Positions 9,223 to 19,907 of a DNA stretch of 64,000 bases are shown piece by piece. A model generated the notes under the pieces. The model was not told the origin of the DNA and did no database searches. It was given only the letters and a program-made list of their open reading frames with translations. The translations under genes and the position numbers were made by a program. Every line of letters starts with the position of its first letter. Position 1 is the stretch's first letter. Source of the DNA: Tetramitus jugosus (taxonomy: Eukaryota > Heterolobosea > Eutetramitea > Acrasida > Vahlkampfiidae); assembly GCA_937625935.1 (NCBI GenBank), contig OW569358.1:1-64000 (forward strand), in the 5' to 3' direction.

Positions 9223-10077
9223 ATGTCGTCGCCGATCACTGCTGCGCCATCCACTTTTTCCATATGGTACAATGAGATATCAACACCAAAATTCCCTCCA
9301 CTCTACTTTGTTTTGATCACAGCAGTCTCTGCTCTCATCTACAGCCTCATGTATCGCTATTTGCCATACATTTCCAAGCACTACCTCTTTTCTAGTCACT
9401 ACAAGCAATTGTCTGGTGATAAGAGAAAGGAAATGGAGTGGAACAGTCGAATCATTAGCAACATTCATGCCATTATGATTACACTGTTTGGTGCCTACGT
9501 CTTTTTTTCTGAAGAACAATTTTACAAGCATTTGAACATGTTGCATCACTGTTCACCAGCAGTCATTATGACTGCTAGTTCCATTGGTTACTTTTTTGTT
9601 GATTCATACTATGTGTTGAGTCATTTTCCTAGATTGGGTGGCATTCCTATTGTGATTCATCATTTGGCAATCATTGGTGCACAATTGGGTGTAGTTGTGT
9701 ACAGTCAATTCCAATTGATGGGTGTCACCATTTCGGTCACTGAGATTACCACTCCATTTATCAATCAAATGTGGTTCTTGACTGCTCTCAATCGAAAGAA
9801 CACGATGGCATTCAAGATTAATGGTTTCTTGATTTGGTTCTTTTGGCTCATGAGCAGAGTTGGCTACAGTGTGGCTTCCATTTGGTTGTGGATTGTCAGA
9901 TGGGAACAAATGACTACTGCTTGTCACTTTGTCTGGGTCTTCTTTACTCTCCAATTGGTGAATATCACCTTTTTGAATGTCATGTGGTTCAGCAAGATTA
10001 CACGTGGTGTTTTGAAGGCATTCCTTTCCAGTGCACCAACAACCACCAAGGATGACAACAACAAGAAACAACAGTAG
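9223..10077 (+). CDS. TLC-domain membrane protein (TLCD4/TMEM56-like)
   Basis: 284 residues starting at ATG 9223. Several hydrophobic segments, about six or seven, span residues 25-270. TLC hallmarks are visible: the motif around WNSRIISNIHAIMIT, the GYFFVDSYYVL segment, and IHHLAII with the paired His that is conserved in TRAM-LAG-CLN8 proteins. The tail is short and Lys/Gln-rich. Family members reside in ER or plasma membrane and influence lipid composition. Ceramide synthases also carry a TLC domain but usually have a homeobox-like loop and a longer Asp motif, not seen here, so I prefer the TLCD4 group. Confidence 0.75.
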   Translation: MSSPITAAPSTFSIWYNEISTPKFPPLYFVLITAVSALIYSLMYRYLPYISKHYLFSSHYKQLSGDKRKEMEWNSRIISNIHAIMITLFGAYVFFSEEQFYKHLNMLHHCSPAVIMTASSIGYFFVDSYYVLSHFPRLGGIPIVIHHLAIIGAQLGVVVYSQFQLMGVTISVTEITTPFINQMWFLTALNRKNTMAFKINGFLIWFFWLMSRVGYSVASIWLWIVRWEQMTTACHFVWVFFTLQLVNITFLNVMWFSKITRGVLKAFLSSAPTTTKDDNNKKQQ

Positions 10078-10399
10078 ACACATTTGTCACTTTGTGTCAC
10101 ACAAGGTAATGTTGGTCACACTGTAATCAATTAGATCTATGATCAAGGTTCCAAATCTTGAATCGTCAATGTTCTCCCTGCCAACTTACCGAGATTGTAT
10201 GCTATTATATAATAACCCTGAATTTTGAGACACTTCTCCCTTGTGAGAAGGTACTCTTTTCGTCTTCCTTAATGTGCCCATAGAATAAAACAACGTTGCA
10301 TTGACAGTTCCTCCATAGACACTCGTTCCCACTTGTACAACGCCGGAAGGATGCCCGCACAGTACAACAAAACACACTGATTGTATTTAAAATTGTTGT
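10078..10399. other. Convergent intergenic spacer
   Basis: About 320 bp between the ends of two convergent genes. Only short frames without family resemblance; I see no RNA gene or repeat. Confidence 0.5.
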
Positions 10400-11497
10400 T
10401 TATCGTACACGAATTGCAAATGGCTCCTCAATGATTGGCTCTCCTTCGAATCGTCTGTTCAATTTCATGGAACTAATTAACTTGTCCTTTCGATAGAAGC
10501 GATCGTACAACCATTGCTGTACTTCTTCTTGTTTCGACGGTATGTCGACTAATGCAATTCTCTTGACATTGAATAGAATCTTTTTGCCTGTCAATGAAGA
10601 GAGAAAGATGTCTCTCAGTCTAACAGGTCCATCTACATATCCCAGCGTAATATCATACACATACTTGAAATGAGAACCCTCCATATGATCGACAATTGCA
10701 GCAAATCCCTTTGCTCTTGGGATCAGTACCTGCTTGAAAGCTGGGGAAATACCTCTCTCTTTTGAAAACTCCAAGCATTCAAGTCTCTTCTTCTCAGAGA
10801 TTCTAGTTCCCTCGGGCAACAATGATATTTGAGCTGGTATCTTACTCTTGAGCAAAAAGTCAAAAGCCGATTCCACCTTGCTCTTGTCCAACTCCCAATT
10901 TCTCTTGAGGAACACTTGACCCATCATATTCATGGCCCATCCAAACAATGGCACATGCTTAATGATATCCTTGCTCAAGAATTTACCATGTCCTCCCATT
11001 CCCTTCCTTGACTGATACGCCACAATACACACGACATCCAAGTTGGTCACATGATTCGCAAATACAATTGCATCTTCTCCTATTGGAGCCTTATCACCAG
11101 AGAATTCAAGTTCCAATCCACAAATCTTTTCCAAAACGACAGAAAACACAACAGCCATCGTAACGGCAGCAATACGTGCCATGTAGAGAGCAGCCTTATC
11201 ATCACCAATCAACTTGACCTTGTTGAGCAACCACACAATACTGCTACCACTGAAGAAAATGAGAGAAGAGACAAACATTGTCACCACACACAACAATCCT
11301 CTCAGAATATAGAGCAAAACCCAGGGGAATGATAATTTGATGGGACGAGGCTTGTGAATGAGTGCAGGCAGTGAGAGTGTAGATTCATTCTTCTTGTCAT
11401 GCTGATTGATTGTATCCAGAGGATCCTTGCTGCCCTGAGACAGTTTCAACTGTTGAATTTTGGTCTTGTGATCCTTGCCTTGTTGTTGTTGTGACAT
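10400..11497 (-). CDS. Lysophospholipid acyltransferase (AGPAT/LCLAT-type, PlsC domain)
   Basis: 365 residues, ATG at 11495-11497. The first 50 residues are Gln/Lys-rich and cytosolic in character, followed by hydrophobic segments at about 56-92 and 105-125. The acyltransferase signature is complete: the catalytic H149-x4-D154 in NHVTNLD, the FLKRNWE block near 196, EGTR at 229-232, and the downstream VLIPRAKGFAAIV block. These match the AGPAT3/5 and lysocardiolipin acyltransferase branch, which transfers an acyl chain from acyl-CoA to a lysophospholipid at the ER or mitochondrion-associated membrane. The exact substrate cannot be read from the sequence. The gene for acyl-CoA synthetase at 43195-45408 makes the same kind of substrate but is not linked. 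Confidence 0.85.
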   Translation of the reverse strand: MSQQQQGKDHKTKIQQLKLSQGSKDPLDTINQHDKKNESTLSLPALIHKPRPIKLSFPWVLLYILRGLLCVVTMFVSSLIFFSGSSIVWLLNKVKLIGDDKAALYMARIAAVTMAVVFSVVLEKICGLELEFSGDKAPIGEDAIVFANHVTNLDVVCIVAYQSRKGMGGHGKFLSKDIIKHVPLFGWAMNMMGQVFLKRNWELDKSKVESAFDFLLKSKIPAQISLLPEGTRISEKKRLECLEFSKERGISPAFKQVLIPRAKGFAAIVDHMEGSHFKYVYDITLGYVDGPVRLRDIFLSSLTGKKILFNVKRIALVDIPSKQEEVQQWLYDRFYRKDKLISSMKLNRRFEGEPIIEEPFAIRVR

Positions 11498-11830
11498 AGT
11501 TTTTTCTCATGCAAAAAGGAAATGATGTTGATTGTGGACGGAGACTGATTTCACGTGACGGATGGTCCTCTTACTTGTAACCAAAAACGAGGTTGGGTGA
11601 GTGAGGATGATTTGTTTTCAGTGGTTGTTTTGTTGTAGCTGTGTTGAACATCAAAACATCAAGCGGCGTTTCAGTGATAGCGAAAACTCTCAGGAATTTT
11701 TGGAAGAAAACAAGATGGGAGAAAATACCCAAACATTCCAATTCATCATCGAGAGTAAACTACAAACGAACAGTCGCACAAACAATAGTTTTTGTTGTTT
11801 ATATTGTAATCGTACAGGGAGTTGATTGAT
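11498..11830. other. Intergenic spacer upstream of the acyltransferase
   Basis: 333 bp between the acyltransferase start and the 3' end of RPN3, both on the minus strand. It should hold the acyltransferase promoter and the RPN3 3' UTR. Small plus-strand frames (74 and 62 codons) have no recognisable features. Confidence 0.4.
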
Positions 11831-13478
11831 TTAGAAGTCCTCTTCTTCCTCGTCGTCTTCAGCAATCTCCTCTACCAACTCTTGCTCACTCTTCCTTCTC
11901 TCTTCAGCTTCCTTCAATTGCTCAACAGTTTCCTTCTTTGCATTCTTAGGATATCTCATTGCCTTGATGCACTCATCATGTAACTTCAAACAGAAAGTGA
12001 TTCTCTTGTGGAAGGCCTCTCCAGGTTCAACAGTCGAGTACACATCAATGGTATCATTAGACTGAATGAATCTACCGTTGTGATCAATTGTTGCATCAAT
12101 GATACCATCTCTGATAGCCTTGGCTACAATGAATTCGACATCGTCAGTGTTGTCCAGGTTTAATTTTTCACAGACATCAGCAAAAGATATGCGACTGTAA
12201 CTCAATGAGATCTTTTTCAATCCTGTTCTGATCACATTTTGTCTGATACGTTGAATCAGCGTATAAGTCTTGTCTGCCTTGAACAAATCGGAATACTTTT
12301 CCACTACTTCTCTGAAGGAGCTCAAAGATCCAGCACGAACTTGCTTAGTGAGTTCAAAATATGGCTTCAATGACTTCTTCAAATCAGGTTGATTAAATAC
12401 AGCTCGATCTGGAATTTCTCCCATCAACAATTGCACAATGATGGCCAACTTGTAAGCAGACTGTCTGAATCCACCAGCAGTAGTTGTAGGTGCCTTTCTG
12501 ATGGCATTCATCAGGCACTCATATGCCTCAGAGTAATCCAACTGGATACTCTTTATTCTGCCCTTGTAGTAAAAGTATCGTGCCAATTGACTGTTGGATC
12601 TAAAGTCGAGCAATGGAGTTTTGTCTATCAGTTTGCTGGCTTGATCAACCAAGTTGTCAGTCAAATAGCTTCGAAGTAGGAGATTAATTAGAACGGCTTG
12701 TCCTGCTCTGTCATGTCTCAAACTTGCAGTTCTCAAAGCGCTCAACAAAGTCGGTCTCATTGTCGAAGTATCAACCTTGCTCAATTCGTGAGCACGGGCA
12801 TAGTAAAAGAATGCTTTTGCTCCCAACTGGCTCATTGTTCTTCGATTGTAAGTGCTCAATTGTTTCATCATGTCATCGGATAGATTCTTTGCCTCATCAT
12901 ACTTCTTGTTATCAATCAAGAACACAACAGTCAATATGTACAGGTAGATTTCAACTTCGGGGGTCACATCCTTTGGAGACTTCAATGCCTTATTAAATTC
13001 TTCATCATTATAATCTTCAACGACACTCTCATCGTCCGTCTCCATTGCACTTGCACTCTTGGAGTTCAAAGCCAAGGTCAATTTCTCAGATAGACCTGGT
13101 TTATTCGATGACAAAGTCGTAGTAATAACCTTGTTCAATATCGATTTGTTCAATTTGCGTCTCAAGAAGAAAGATTGACGCAAAGCTCTTCCCATTAATC
13201 GGTCATCATTCTGTCTCACAGCTTTTTGAATCAAGTGGACATCTCCCAAAAGATCTGTTCAGTTCCGCAAGAAAAGTTTGAAAGTGAATTGTTAGCAAAT
13301 CATGAAAACTTCTTATCAATCCAAGGACTCGAAAACTCGATCGTGATATCAAGAACATACCTGTGACTACGAGTTGTGCTGCTTCCCTTCGTTGTTTTGC
13401 CTCCTTTTCTTCTGGTGTTTCCTCTTGAACGATTGTTTCTTCGTCCTTCATTGTATCTTCAGTTTCCACTTTACTCAT
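11831..13478 (-). CDS. RPN3: 26S proteasome lid subunit RPN3 (PSMD3), one intron
   Basis: The gene has two exons: 13361-13478 and 11831-13254, joined across a 106-nt GT-AG intron (donor GTATGT, acceptor AACAG). The splice is in phase and gives a 513-residue protein. The N-terminus is acidic (MSKVETEDTMKDEE). The middle is a helical repeat array with RPN3 hallmarks such as LRQSFFLRRKLNK, LLRSYLTDNLVDQASKLI and YYYKGRIKSIQLDYSEAY. A C-terminal PCI winged-helix region follows around ISFADVCEKLNLD and IRDGIIDATIDHN, and the protein ends in an acidic tail (EEIAEDDEEEEDF). RPN3 is a structural subunit of the 19S lid that helps hold the deubiquitinase RPN11 in the complex. The downstream reading frame without the first exon has no ATG at a suitable place, which supports the spliced model. 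Confidence 0.92.
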
Positions 13479-13633
13479 GATGACTATGTTACTGGTCTGT
13501 ACAAATGATCACTGCGTGTTTTTGATTGCTGTGTTTTGATCTTTGGCATTCAATCTGAAAATAGATTTGTCGGAAGCTTACAATTTTGTTCGATTTATCT
13601 AGGTTACAAAATCACTTTTTGCCGCGAACAACA

Positions 13634-15997
13634 ATGAACCAACTCGAACGACTGCACGATTCTCTTGCCGGGGCACAAGATCAAAGTGGAATACTGGACA
13701 ATATTCATCATTTCATCAATGATCAAGTGATCCCCCATATGACATCGTGCATTGATTCATGTCAACAACATCTTCTTCATCAGGATGTGATTGATCAAGG
13801 AATTCAAACATGTTGGGAAACTACGCTGTCTTTTTTACAGTCAATGAGCACAACTGTCTTCCATCATTCATCAATTGTTCAACAGTGCACCTTTGATATT
13901 TTTCAGCCCTTGTTGCAATTTTATCAATTGACAACAGTGATTCGCTCTCGATCGTGCAGCAATCTTCACTTTAACAAGAGTCATAATAATGCTGAGAATA
14001 GTGAAACCATTGTACAATATGCTATACAAGCCAATGAATTGCTACGAACGATTTTTGATCTTGTTCGTGATCACGCGACACCAAGAGAGTTAATCTCAGT
14101 TACTATGCAGCATATCGTTTCCATCTATAGTTCATTCGACTTGAAGAATGCAGGAATGAGTTCTTCTGAGATATGGTTATGCCAAAAAGACTCACTATTA
14201 CTATTGATTCAACTGTTGAAGCATGGCTTGAAACGAGTACCAAGTGGAAAGAGGCACATGTTCTATAGTCATTCATTTCCAACTATAATACAAAGGACAT
14301 TTTGTTTCAATATCAATCCTGATTCTGGTGATCCTGAGGAGATGCAACGATTGGCTACGGAGAAACAGATGTCAGAGAAAAAGTTTTCTGATTTTGTTCC
14401 AGTGTTAACAGAGTTTGCACTCGAGCTATCTTCTCTGTTCAGAGGTGTTGACTTCCTATCCATTATACGCGATAGCAACTTGTTAATAGAACACAGTTGG
14501 ATTCTCTTTTTTTGTTTCCAAGTATTGGTCAAGATTTACTCGAGTCAAGATTTAATCATACAGTTTGAGACCTCTGCAGTTGTGAAGATCATGGATAGTA
14601 TAGCGAACTGTAATTGCACATTTGAGTACATACTTCAGTATTTTGACAGACATGAAACGTGGCACAAGGTTAAAACTAAGATGGAAATAGAGGATTTGGA
14701 AGATCGAGCAGCTCACATGGATGAAGAAGAGGCCGATAGTGATGATGAAGAGGATGACACAAATAGTAGTTTAAGAAACGAGATTAATCGATTTGTAACT
14801 TGGGATTTTGGAGGTATAGGCATATTTGCATACTTGCTGTTTGTACGAGGAGTTACACGCAGCCAGTATTCATTTGGATTGTTTACAATGACACACATAT
14901 TCCATCGAAGTCGACCGTACATTGAAGTGATGCTTCAGAATAGTATACCCTCACTGAGCATGCTCGCCAAAACGTTCTGCCGATTCTTTATGGATATACT
15001 CCCTAATTATTCACTTCAATTAAGACAACCAGAAAGATCACCAGCGAGAATGACAGAAATTGAGAAATATTTTAGTTTTGTGCAATCTCTAATCAATTTT
15101 ATGGCTCGATGTCCCGATAATAAGGAGAGAACAGATTCATACAATATTTTAAACGACTTTATATCTAAACTGCCGGATGATGGTCGCTTTGAACTTCTTT
15201 CACATACTTTGCGCACATGTCCCTATCCTGTGTTGCTTGGACTAATGATTAATCGGCTTAAGGATGAAGTTCGTCTTGAGTATGACTCCTTGCTTACCAG
15301 CATAAACCAGAAGATCAATACTGCGACAAGCTCCTATAAACCTCTACAACCAATACCCGTTGAGGAAGCAAACAAACTTCTTCGCGAAACTGAGCAAAGC
15401 ACCAACATACTGGAAAAAGTGATAACACCTACTGTCGAGATGGATAGTGAAACGATTAGGATTCTCAGACTAATGGGAAAAAGCTCCAAGGCATTCCTGC
15501 AGAAGAACAAGATTGTCCAGCTTCTTCTCGATATTTTGCCAAAGTACACCTTAGATGTTCAAGATATTGATAACTTGGATGTACTTATCTACGGTCTCAA
15601 TCTTCTTTATTTCCTTTTATTGAGAGATCATGCTGCCAATATTACTGGAGTATGTGATGGTGAGAATACACAAGCACTCTTGAAGAAGCTCATATTGCCT
15701 CTCAAAGAGAAGTGTCAGCTATATCATCAATCAAAGTCTCGTGCAACATTACCTGTTGAAGAAGACGAAGAAGAGTTTATTGATGATCTCGATTTGGATG
15801 AGCTACTCAATGATCCCGACAATGAACTCACACCAGATGAGATTGAAACGTTGCGCGAGCTACAAAATGAGAAGAAAAATAGCGTCATGGTCTCACCTGC
15901 GAATGCAGCACTATCGCAAGATCTAATCCAGGTAGAGCTCAAATTATTTGCTTTGGAAAATGTCCTACTTCGTGTAGAGTCCATACTTGCCAAATAA
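13634..15997 (+). CDS. Glomulin/ALF4-like helical-repeat protein
   Basis: 787 residues from ATG 13634 (context ACAACAATGAAC); the in-frame codon at 13586 is TTG. The protein is all-helical in character, with an acidic insertion around residues 365-385 (DEEEADSDDEEDD) and another near 720. The block NILNDFISKLPDDGRFELL followed by CPYPVLLGLMINRLKDEV resembles the glomulin family signature, in which HEAT-like repeats end in a domain that binds the RING protein RBX1. Glomulin and plant ALF4 restrain cullin-RING ubiquitin ligases. No catalytic motif or membrane segment is present. The assignment rests on a short conserved block, so an unrelated ARM/HEAT protein remains possible. The gene is divergent from RPN3 with 155 bp between starts. 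Confidence 0.5.
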   Translation: MNQLERLHDSLAGAQDQSGILDNIHHFINDQVIPHMTSCIDSCQQHLLHQDVIDQGIQTCWETTLSFLQSMSTTVFHHSSIVQQCTFDIFQPLLQFYQLTTVIRSRSCSNLHFNKSHNNAENSETIVQYAIQANELLRTIFDLVRDHATPRELISVTMQHIVSIYSSFDLKNAGMSSSEIWLCQKDSLLLLIQLLKHGLKRVPSGKRHMFYSHSFPTIIQRTFCFNINPDSGDPEEMQRLATEKQMSEKKFSDFVPVLTEFALELSSLFRGVDFLSIIRDSNLLIEHSWILFFCFQVLVKIYSSQDLIIQFETSAVVKIMDSIANCNCTFEYILQYFDRHETWHKVKTKMEIEDLEDRAAHMDEEEADSDDEEDDTNSSLRNEINRFVTWDFGGIGIFAYLLFVRGVTRSQYSFGLFTMTHIFHRSRPYIEVMLQNSIPSLSMLAKTFCRFFMDILPNYSLQLRQPERSPARMTEIEKYFSFVQSLINFMARCPDNKERTDSYNILNDFISKLPDDGRFELLSHTLRTCPYPVLLGLMINRLKDEVRLEYDSLLTSINQKINTATSSYKPLQPIPVEEANKLLRETEQSTNILEKVITPTVEMDSETIRILRLMGKSSKAFLQKNKIVQLLLDILPKYTLDVQDIDNLDVLIYGLNLLYFLLLRDHAANITGVCDGENTQALLKKLILPLKEKCQLYHQSKSRATLPVEEDEEEFIDDLDLDELLNDPDNELTPDEIETLRELQNEKKNSVMVSPANAALSQDLIQVELKLFALENVLLRVESILAK

Positions 15998-16179
15998 GCA
16001 CCAGTGTTCGACACCTGTGTGTAGTCGGTGCATTTGTCAAGACGCACACCTCTGAGTTCGCCATTTCTTCTTCAAAAATAAAGTATCGCGCAGCACAAAA
16101 AACTCAACAAGTCATCTGAGCACAATACCGCAAAGCACAAGCGATCCACTCTCAAGTCCAATCATAATTACAAGTCCAT

Positions 16180-19100
16180 ATGCAGAATTTAATCAACCAG
16201 CAATCCGAAATCGAATCTCTCCAGTTCATTTTCGATCAACAACTTCGAATCATCTCCAACAACGTGTCTGATGAGATGATTGATGGAAGTAGTCGTGAAG
16301 AACATGACTTTTCTGAGCCAATCACGACTTATCAGTTTGAAATCTCATTCCCACCTGTGGCTCCAACAGAAAATAGTGATGACAATCTATGGAATGCAAG
16401 TGAGAGACAATCTGATGAACTCACGGATCAATTGGACATTCTCCAAATGAAGTTCCATATGAGGGACATTGGTTATCGTGTATGTGTGAGCCTCAACACA
16501 AACTATCCATCTCTGGAGACGCCAATGGCTCTCCGAGTGAAAAATCTGATAACCAATCCGATTGGTAATGCAGAGCTCATTGACAAGACACTGAGCGAAG
16601 AAACTGTGCACAAGGATCTGAAACAACTTTTAAAATTTAAGAAGCTTGTGAACAAGAGAGAACGACAACAGATGGAACAACTACTTATTGATCATGCTAA
16701 GGAACTACTAACCAATGCCGATGAGGAGCCAATGATGTTCTATCTAGTGAATATGTTGAAGGATCATGTTGAAACCATGGAGATTGATGAAAACGAGATT
16801 GATGAATTGATGGATCAGTATAAAAAACAACAGTCTCTCCTTTCCGATGAAGAAGACGTTACGGAGCTGGTTTCACAAGCTCTAGCCGCGCAAAAGAAGC
16901 GCTCAGACACAAACATCGATAGTGGTGGAGGTCAACCCTTGGTGCATAAAGAAGATAACAAACCAAGTTTTTCAGGTATCTATAAGTATGCCTTTAGTGA
17001 TACGTTGAGGAAGAAGCGTAGACAGTTCATTAGTCTAACACCGTATCTGGTGCTAAACAAGTTCTCTTCCAAAGTGAATCAACCAATAAGATCTCGTCGA
17101 CCAATGCAAATGACCTGCCTCTCCCGCAATAACTTCATTATCGCATATGGCGGTTTAGATGTGCGCTCTCTGTGCTTTACTGGTCGGGTCAGATTCATGA
17201 AAAAGGATTACTCTGAAGCTGCACTTATCCGTCAGTCCGGGGAGTCGCCAACAATTAGAGTACTGGCAACGTTGACACAACTTGAAGATGATGCAAGTGA
17301 TGCATTTATGCTAGTAGGAGGAATGTCATCAACAGGAATGATTCTTAATGATATTTTTGTTCTTCAAATGATGGGAGCATCGCAAACACCTGGATACTTG
17401 AATGATGTTACATTAGATTCAACAACAGCTTCATGGACGATGATTCCTGCGGTTACTATGGGAGTTTGTGGTCATTCTGCTTGTTACTATAGAAAGACAA
17501 GAGGTGTGTTGGTGTTTGGTGGGCTCACTTCGGAGTCCAAGTATTCGAATGAGTTACTATCTATCACAAGATCTGGAAAATGCAAAGGTATCGAAACAAC
17601 CAACGCACCGAATCCCAGAGCAGGACATGCCATGTCAAAGGAAATTCGCGAGTGTTTATTTATTTATGGAGGTCATGACCAAAAAAGAGTGTTTAATGAT
17701 ATGTATATGTTATGTACCAAGACATTTGTTTGGACAAGTATTATATCACTAGGCCCTGCTCCACAGTTAACTCACTGTAGCAGTCAGTTATTAATTTCAT
17801 ATCCAGATGAATGTCTGATAATACATGGAGGCTATGACGGTAAGCGGTGGCAAGATTCGATTTATCAGTTTGATATAGCAGAGAGGAGATGGAAAGTTTG
17901 TTTTACATCGGGAAATGCTGGAAACGACAGATTATCACTACCAGCGTTTAGTGCACTTGGAGCTACGCAAGACAACATTGTTGTTCTCGAGGGAGAAGCG
18001 TCCAACGTATATGGTACTAACTATTTAAATTACAGATCGGTGCTCGAACAATGGCAAAGGGAAGCTGTACCTAAAAGTATTACAAGTCCTCCAACAATTA
18101 TTTATCAGCACAACTCTCACATGGGATTGAAGTATCAGGAGAGTACCTTACGCAAATTAGTTTTAACTCGTTGTATGTGGTTTGAACAACAAAATGCTGC
18201 TGATTGTGATGTAATTCTGCTGTTTGAAGCCTCAGAGGAAGATTCAGAGGAGAACTACACAGCCCTTTACTGCCACAAGATGATACTTCAACAAAGTCCA
18301 AAGCTGGCACGCATAATTGCCAAAGCAGAAAAGAGCGAGATTAATGACGACATTGTGCTTCAACACGGAGTTCTGACACAGATAAGAATGTCGCGTCAAA
18401 ATGGGTTGGAGTCCTTTGGTAAACGAGAGTTCACAACAGTTTGTAGTTATTTGTACAGTGGTCAAATAGTACTGGACGAATCGACAAGAAGCGAAGACTA
18501 TCTCTCCAAGCTGAAGTCTCTCGCCAAGTTACTACATTTACAATGTCTTCAAGAAATATTGACAGGAAGTGTTACAATGTCAACAATTATTACGCAGAAC
18601 ATATCGGTTGTAACACAAAAGTTCTGCCAATCGTTCCTAAAGCCACGCACTCTCAGTGAAGAAGAATATGGAAGACTCATGAGGGATGTTGAGATGGAAC
18701 AAGCTTTTAAAGCAGATGATATTGATTTTATGTCTCTTGCAATGGAAACTCCAGATCAAGCGGTTGATTCAATTGATGATTCACACCACATGAAACATGG
18801 ACTGGTGAAGTTAATTGCAAGAAATAACAACCCTCAATCGGAATCAGATGAATATCTCTGTATAGTTTGCCACAAGGGAGTTATAATTCATCAATCTCCA
18901 TACTTTAGTACTGTATTTGCTTCTCAATTCAGTGAGTCAATCAGTGGAGTTGCTCGAATAGATCAACTATCTATTCAGGCGCTGGAAGCCTTGTGCAATT
19001 ACATGTACACAGGTCTCCTTCCTGATATCGATACATCTCTGATTGTAGAGCTCTATCTCGTCTCTCATCAGTTCCAAATGAGTGAACTGGGTCCATGGCT

Positions 19101-19374
19101 TCGATACTTAATTCGACAGAATATTGATGTGAACATTGCATGTGCCATTTGCGATATTAGTGAATCACTGAACGATGATCTCATGTGGAAATTCTGTGTT
19201 ACTTACATAGCGAGACACCTTGAGACAATTCTTGACTCGAGCTCGAAGGATCAATCCGAACAGTACTTGCAGGAAACGTTCCAGCATTTGTCACGACGTT
19301 CTAGATCTGAAATTCACTCAAACTACTATCGCGAACAAAAGATGAAACGAAAGGAAAAGAAGCGAGTCAAATAA
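16180..19374 (+). CDS. RWD-Kelch-BTB-BTB protein (LZTR1-like layout)
   Basis: 1064 residues from ATG 16180. Domain order: an N-terminal RWD-like domain (about 9-130, starting EIESLQFIFDQQ and including YPSLETPMALRV); a charged linker; Kelch repeats (about 310-620) with GG doublets such as VFGGLTSESKYSNEL, FIYGGHDQKRVFNDMY and IHGGYDGKRWQDSIY; BTB domain one from about 675 (CDVILLF, then CHKMILQQSPKLA); BTB domain two from about 885 (CIVCHKGVIIHQSPYF, then LEALCNYMYTG), followed by a BACK-like helix region and a Lys-rich tail. Kelch plus two BTB domains is the layout of LZTR1, a CUL3 adaptor; the RWD domain is an addition. It probably works as a cullin-3 substrate receptor. Its TAA stop is part of an AATAAA hexamer and lies 32 bp from the stop of the convergent gene. 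Confidence 0.75.
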   Translation: MQNLINQQSEIESLQFIFDQQLRIISNNVSDEMIDGSSREEHDFSEPITTYQFEISFPPVAPTENSDDNLWNASERQSDELTDQLDILQMKFHMRDIGYRVCVSLNTNYPSLETPMALRVKNLITNPIGNAELIDKTLSEETVHKDLKQLLKFKKLVNKRERQQMEQLLIDHAKELLTNADEEPMMFYLVNMLKDHVETMEIDENEIDELMDQYKKQQSLLSDEEDVTELVSQALAAQKKRSDTNIDSGGGQPLVHKEDNKPSFSGIYKYAFSDTLRKKRRQFISLTPYLVLNKFSSKVNQPIRSRRPMQMTCLSRNNFIIAYGGLDVRSLCFTGRVRFMKKDYSEAALIRQSGESPTIRVLATLTQLEDDASDAFMLVGGMSSTGMILNDIFVLQMMGASQTPGYLNDVTLDSTTASWTMIPAVTMGVCGHSACYYRKTRGVLVFGGLTSESKYSNELLSITRSGKCKGIETTNAPNPRAGHAMSKEIRECLFIYGGHDQKRVFNDMYMLCTKTFVWTSIISLGPAPQLTHCSSQLLISYPDECLIIHGGYDGKRWQDSIYQFDIAERRWKVCFTSGNAGNDRLSLPAFSALGATQDNIVVLEGEASNVYGTNYLNYRSVLEQWQREAVPKSITSPPTIIYQHNSHMGLKYQESTLRKLVLTRCMWFEQQNAADCDVILLFEASEEDSEENYTALYCHKMILQQSPKLARIIAKAEKSEINDDIVLQHGVLTQIRMSRQNGLESFGKREFTTVCSYLYSGQIVLDESTRSEDYLSKLKSLAKLLHLQCLQEILTGSVTMSTIITQNISVVTQKFCQSFLKPRTLSEEEYGRLMRDVEMEQAFKADDIDFMSLAMETPDQAVDSIDDSHHMKHGLVKLIARNNNPQSESDEYLCIVCHKGVIIHQSPYFSTVFASQFSESISGVARIDQLSIQALEALCNYMYTGLLPDIDTSLIVELYLVSHQFQMSELGPWLRYLIRQNIDVNIACAICDISESLNDDLMWKFCVTYIARHLETILDSSSKDQSEQYLQETFQHLSRRSRSEIHSNYYREQKMKRKEKKRVK

Positions 19375-19411
19375 ACTCACTTGGTGAACTGTGAAATTTA
19401 TTTGATTTATT
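19370..19411. terminator. Shared convergent 3' end with stop-overlapping AATAAA on both strands
   Basis: AATAAA at 19370-19375 on the plus strand includes the TAA stop of the RWD-Kelch-BTB gene. AATAAA at 19406-19411 on the minus strand includes the stop of the facing membrane protein. Only 32 bp separate the two coding regions, so the mature 3' UTRs must overlap the opposite gene or be extremely short. Confidence 0.65.
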
Positions 19412-19907
19412 CTACAGCCAAATCCTCTTCATGCCAAGGAACACCTGCAATAATAGAGAATGCAGCAAAGGTAAAGAAGTCAAACGACACCATTCTGATC
19501 TGTCCCTCCTGGTACATAATAATAGGGTAGAAAATGTACTTCAAGAAGAACAAGTCACTCAACGCATTTCCAAAGCAGTACAATGGAATAAAGCAGCAAT
19601 ACCACAGCACGTCTTCTTTGCCCTTGATTTTGTACATGACAGGATCAGATGGGTCATACTGTTCCTTCAAAGAAATGGCCTTTCTACCATAGCATCCACA
19701 CCAGAACCATGACTGCAAATCATATTGCTCGCCAAAGAACCAATACAGAACGCCAAACAATGGCAGGGTCAATCCAAAGAAAATACCGAGGAAAACCTCG
19801 ATCGCTGCAGCAAAGACATTCAATCCAGGGATCAATCCCATGTAATCGATTGTGTACGCAACAATGCGCAAAAATTTAGGGTACCAAAGAGGAGCTAGTC
19901 TTGTCAT
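19407..19907 (-). CDS. Small multi-pass membrane protein, unknown
   Basis: 166 residues, ATG at 19905-19907. Hydrophobic segments lie at about residues 28-58 (probably two crossings around GLTLPLFGVLYWFFG), 101-125 (WYCCFIPLYCFGNALSDLFFL) and 140-157. A central hydrophilic loop is Cys- and Lys-containing (CGCYGRKAISLKEQ). There is no signal peptide. I do not recognise the family. The gene converges on the RWD-Kelch-BTB gene. Confidence 0.65.
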   Translation of the reverse strand: MTRLAPLWYPKFLRIVAYTIDYMGLIPGLNVFAAAIEVFLGIFFGLTLPLFGVLYWFFGEQYDLQSWFWCGCYGRKAISLKEQYDPSDPVMYKIKGKEDVLWYCCFIPLYCFGNALSDLFFLKYIFYPIIMYQEGQIRMVSFDFFTFAAFSIIAGVPWHEEDLAVE

